From JBGOTP01 sp041476545 (lineage in GTDB: Bacteria > Acidobacteriota > Vicinamibacteria > Vicinamibacterales > CAVVIG01), in assembly GCA_041476545.1 (NCBI GenBank), contig JBGOTP010000250.1:1-7931 (forward strand): DNA of 7,931 bases, written 5' to 3'. Positions 5,731 to 7,931 of this stretch are shown here, one piece after another. The translations under genes and the position numbers were made by a program. Numbering within the stretch: position 1 is the first letter of the stretch; every line of letters begins with the position of its first letter. A model generated the notes under the pieces. The model saw only the letters and a program-made list of their open reading frames with translations, had not been told where the DNA came from and searched no databases.

Positions 5731-7695
5731 CTACGTTTCCCTATCCTCGTAGTTGGCTTTCAACCTGGCAACGACGTTTGGATCGGCCAGCGTGGTGGTG
5801 TCGCCGAGCGCCTTGCCTTCGGCGATGTCGCGCAGAAGCCGCCGCATGATCTTTCCCGACCGCGTTTTCGGCAAGTCGGCGGCGAAGAGAATGTCGTCGG
5901 GACGCGCGATGGCGCCAATCTTCCTGGTCACGTGTGCCTTCAGTTCATCGACGAGATCCTTGGTGGCGGCAATACCTTCCTTCACGGTGACAAATGCCGC
6001 AATCGCCTGCCCCTTGATCTCGTGGGCGCGGCCGACGACCGCCGCTTCCGCCACGCTCGGGTGATCCACCAGAGCGCTCTCCACCTCCGCGGTGCCGATG
6101 CGATGTCCGGCAACATTGATCACATCGTCTACTCGTCCGAGCAACCAGTAGTTCCCCTGGGCATCACGTTTGGCCCCGTCGCCGGTCACGTAGACGCCAG
6201 ATCCCCATTTGTTCCAGTACGTCTTGACGTAGCGTTCCGGATCGCCGTAGATGCCACGAAGCATCGACGGCCATGGACGGGTCAGCACGAGCAGGCCGCC
6301 GCCGACCTCCACTTTGTCGCCCTTCTCCGTACGAATCTCGGCCGAAATGCCTGGGAACGGCCGTGTCGCGGACCCGGGCTTGCACGTCGTGACTCCCGGC
6401 AGCGGCGCGATCATGATGGCGCCCGTCTCGGTCTGCCACCACGTATCGACCACGGGACAGGTTTCACCGCCGATGAACTTGTAGTACCAGACCCAGGCCT
6501 CGGGATTGATCGGCTCTCCTACCGACGCGATCAGACGCAACGACGAAAGGTCGTGCTTCTGCGGCCACTCGGTCCCCCAGCGCATGAAGGATCGGATTGC
6601 GGTCGGCGCCGTGTAAAAGATCGTCACGCCGTAGTGCTCGATGATCGACCAGAACCGATCTTTCTCGGGCCAGTCCGGCGCGCCTTCGTACATCACGACC
6701 GTCGCGCCGTTGGCGAGCGGACCGTAGACCACGTAGCTATGTCCCGTCACCCACCCGATGTCGGCCGTGCACCAATAGACATCCTCGTCACGCATGTCGA
6801 ACACGAGCTTGGTCGTCGCGTAGGTGCCGACCATGTACCCGCCCGTCGTGTGGACGATGCCTTTCGGCTTGCCAGTTGTGCCCGAGGTGTACAGGATGTA
6901 CAGCATGTCCTCGGCGTCCATCTGTTCCGGCTCGCAGCGTAGCGGCACCCCGGCCATCAGCTCGTGGTACCAGTGGTCCCGCCCCTCCTGCATCGTGACG
7001 GGGATTGGCGCGCTCTCGCTTCGCCGCACAACGACCACGTGTTCGATTGAGGGCGTGCTGGCGATCGCTTCGTCGGCGACTTTCTTGAGCAAGACCATTT
7101 GCCCGCGGCGATGACCGCCATCTCCGGTGATGAGCAGCTTGGCTTGTGCGTCGTCGATCCGGTCGCGCAGCGACTCGGCGCTGAATCCACCGAAGACCAC
7201 GCTGTGCACGGCGCCAATCCGCGCGCACGCCAGCAGCGCAATCACGAGCTCCGGAATGAGCGGCAGATAAATCGCGACGCGATCGCCCTTCCTGACGCCG
7301 AGCGATTTCAGCACGTTGGCGAACGCCGAGACGTCGCGATACAAATCGTAGTAGGTGAGCGTGCGCCGATCGCCTGGTTCGCCCTCCCAGATGATGGCGG
7401 CCTTGTTGCGGCGCGGACCGCGCACATGCCGATCGAGGCAGTTCACGCTCGCGTTCAGTTTCCCGCCAACGAACCACTTCGCGTGCGGCGGCTGCCAGTC
7501 CAGCACCCGGTCCCAGGTGCGAGACCATTCGAGTTCGCCGGCAAAACGCGCCCAGAACGCCTCGGGATCGCGTTCGGCTTCGGCGTACAGACTGTCGTCC
7601 TTGACGAACGCGCGCGCCCGAAACCCTTCGGACGGCGGAAAGCTGCGATCTTCGCGGAGGAGGTCGTCGAACTCGGACGTCTTGGGATCGGCCAT
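5731..7695 (-). CDS. acs: Acetyl-CoA synthetase, AMP-forming (acetate--CoA ligase)
   Basis: Full-length 654-residue enzyme, the usual size for Acs. It converts acetate, ATP and CoA to acetyl-CoA through an acetyl-adenylate, in the cytoplasm. Diagnostic segments are the phosphate-binding loop YTSGTTGKPKG (269-279), the acetate-pocket and adenylate motif DTWWQTETG (417-425), TGDGAKRD (504-511), the hinge and C-terminal motif GRVDDVINVAGHRIGTAEVE (520-539), and PKTRSGKIMRR (609-619). K615 in the last motif is the catalytic lysine that protein acetyltransferases modify in other bacteria, so acetylation control is possible; no acetyltransferase or deacetylase gene is visible here. The N-terminal segment with WFVGGKLNASVNCLDRH (74-90) is the standard Acs N-terminal domain, which separates it from medium-chain or propionate ligases, though some propionate activity cannot be excluded. 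It lies 20 bp downstream of a minus-strand gene and is probably co-transcribed with it. No clear Shine-Dalgarno site precedes the ATG. Confidence 0.97.
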   Translation of the reverse strand: MADPKTSEFDDLLREDRSFPPSEGFRARAFVKDDSLYAEAERDPEAFWARFAGELEWSRTWDRVLDWQPPHAKWFVGGKLNASVNCLDRHVRGPRRNKAAIIWEGEPGDRRTLTYYDLYRDVSAFANVLKSLGVRKGDRVAIYLPLIPELVIALLACARIGAVHSVVFGGFSAESLRDRIDDAQAKLLITGDGGHRRGQMVLLKKVADEAIASTPSIEHVVVVRRSESAPIPVTMQEGRDHWYHELMAGVPLRCEPEQMDAEDMLYILYTSGTTGKPKGIVHTTGGYMVGTYATTKLVFDMRDEDVYWCTADIGWVTGHSYVVYGPLANGATVVMYEGAPDWPEKDRFWSIIEHYGVTIFYTAPTAIRSFMRWGTEWPQKHDLSSLRLIASVGEPINPEAWVWYYKFIGGETCPVVDTWWQTETGAIMIAPLPGVTTCKPGSATRPFPGISAEIRTEKGDKVEVGGGLLVLTRPWPSMLRGIYGDPERYVKTYWNKWGSGVYVTGDGAKRDAQGNYWLLGRVDDVINVAGHRIGTAEVESALVDHPSVAEAAVVGRAHEIKGQAIAAFVTVKEGIAATKDLVDELKAHVTRKIGAIARPDDILFAADLPKTRSGKIMRRLLRDIAEGKALGDTTTLADPNVVARLKANYEDRET

Positions 7696-7715
7696 GTGTC
7701 GTCGTGGTCTCGGTC

Positions 7716-7931
7716 TCAGTCGTAGTACTCGCGCCCGAGGTGGGTGATGAGATCCTCGCCCCTCAGATACCTCAGCGTGTTCTTGAGTTTCATGAGCTGA
7801 ATGAACAGATCGTGTTCAGGATAGAGACCCGGGGCGTGGACGGGGCTCTTGAAATAAAACGACAGCCACTCCTGGATGCCGTGCATACCGGAACGCTTCG
7901 CCAGATCGAGGAAGAGCGCGACGTCGAGGAC
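7716..7931 (-). CDS. Probable inositol-3-phosphate synthase, C-terminal 71 residues (5' end outside the window)
   Basis: A minus-strand frame is open from the window's right edge to a TGA at 7716-7718. The fragment contains LDLAKRSGMHGIQEWLSFYF (8-27), the following KSP (28-30), EHDLFIQLMKLKNTLR (39-54) and the terminal LGREYYD (65-71). This resembles the C-terminal region of bacterial myo-inositol-1-phosphate (inositol-3-phosphate) synthases, in which a conserved FFKSP-like segment is followed by EHDLF/EHNFF and a helix. The enzyme would isomerise glucose 6-phosphate to inositol 3-phosphate with NAD+, the first step towards inositol lipids and compatible solutes. The identification rests on recalled similarity of a short tail; the NAD-binding domain is not in the window. 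It is definitely a real gene end: its stop is 20 bp before acs on the same strand, with good codon structure throughout. Confidence 0.6.
   Translation of the reverse strand, partial: VLDVALFLDLAKRSGMHGIQEWLSFYFKSPVHAPGLYPEHDLFIQLMKLKNTLRYLRGEDLITHLGREYYD

Noticed and set aside
5932..6942. Plus-strand open frame of 336 codons opposite acs
   Set aside because: Antisense to an unmistakable acetyl-CoA synthetase; no domain pattern, low-complexity Arg-rich translation.
6788..7528. Minus-strand open frame of 246 codons inside acs in another frame
   Set aside because: Out-of-frame shadow of the acs coding sequence, dominated by Arg/Ala.

Overview
This is a compact, GC-rich bacterial stretch that is nearly all coding. 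No intergenic gap exceeds about 110 bp, so no long non-coding region needs separate description. I see no tRNA, rRNA, CRISPR array, transposase, integrase or attachment site. The gene set suggests an Acidobacteria-like, Vicinamibacteria-type chromosome: a secreted DUF4159 protein, a GspE-like ATPase with an added zinc ribbon, an isolated MacB-type ATPase, short 9-bp intergenic repeats and mostly poor Shine-Dalgarno sites. That assignment is an inference from gene style and has not been tested by alignment.

Layout from left to right: (1) plus strand, the 3' end of an OppD/DppD-type ATPase gene (1-162), overlapped by a complete OppF/DppF-type ATPase gene (146-1027); this is the end of a peptide/nickel-type ABC import operon. 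(2) Plus strand, a secreted or anchored DUF4159 protein (1106-1954). (3) A 9-bp tandem repeat (1957-2010, decaying to about 2029) between convergent genes. (4) Minus strand, a two-gene unit: a GspE/PilB-like ATPase with an N-terminal MshEN domain and a C-terminal double zinc ribbon (2733-4604), then 12 bp downstream a MacB/LolD-type ABC ATPase (2034-2720). (5) An 86-bp divergent intergenic region with a perfect GC-rich inverted repeat. (6) Plus strand, a protein with an unassigned helical N-terminus and a degenerate GGDEF domain (4691-5701). (7) Minus strand, a complete acetyl-CoA synthetase (5731-7695) lying 20 bp downstream of the 3' end of a gene that looks like inositol-3-phosphate synthase (7716-7931).

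The most interesting part is 2034-5701. A secretion/pilus-type ATPase with a fold known to bind cyclic di-GMP is transcribed divergently from a GGDEF protein. The GGDEF protein has lost its catalytic signature but keeps an RxxD motif exactly where the cyclic di-GMP inhibitory site lies. The ATPase is itself unusual: the His-box histidines are gone while Walker A and B are intact, and a double zinc ribbon follows the normal C-terminal domain. A local cyclic di-GMP-responsive module is a reasonable hypothesis but remains inference. The other genes are ordinary peptide uptake, acetate activation and inositol phosphate synthesis functions.
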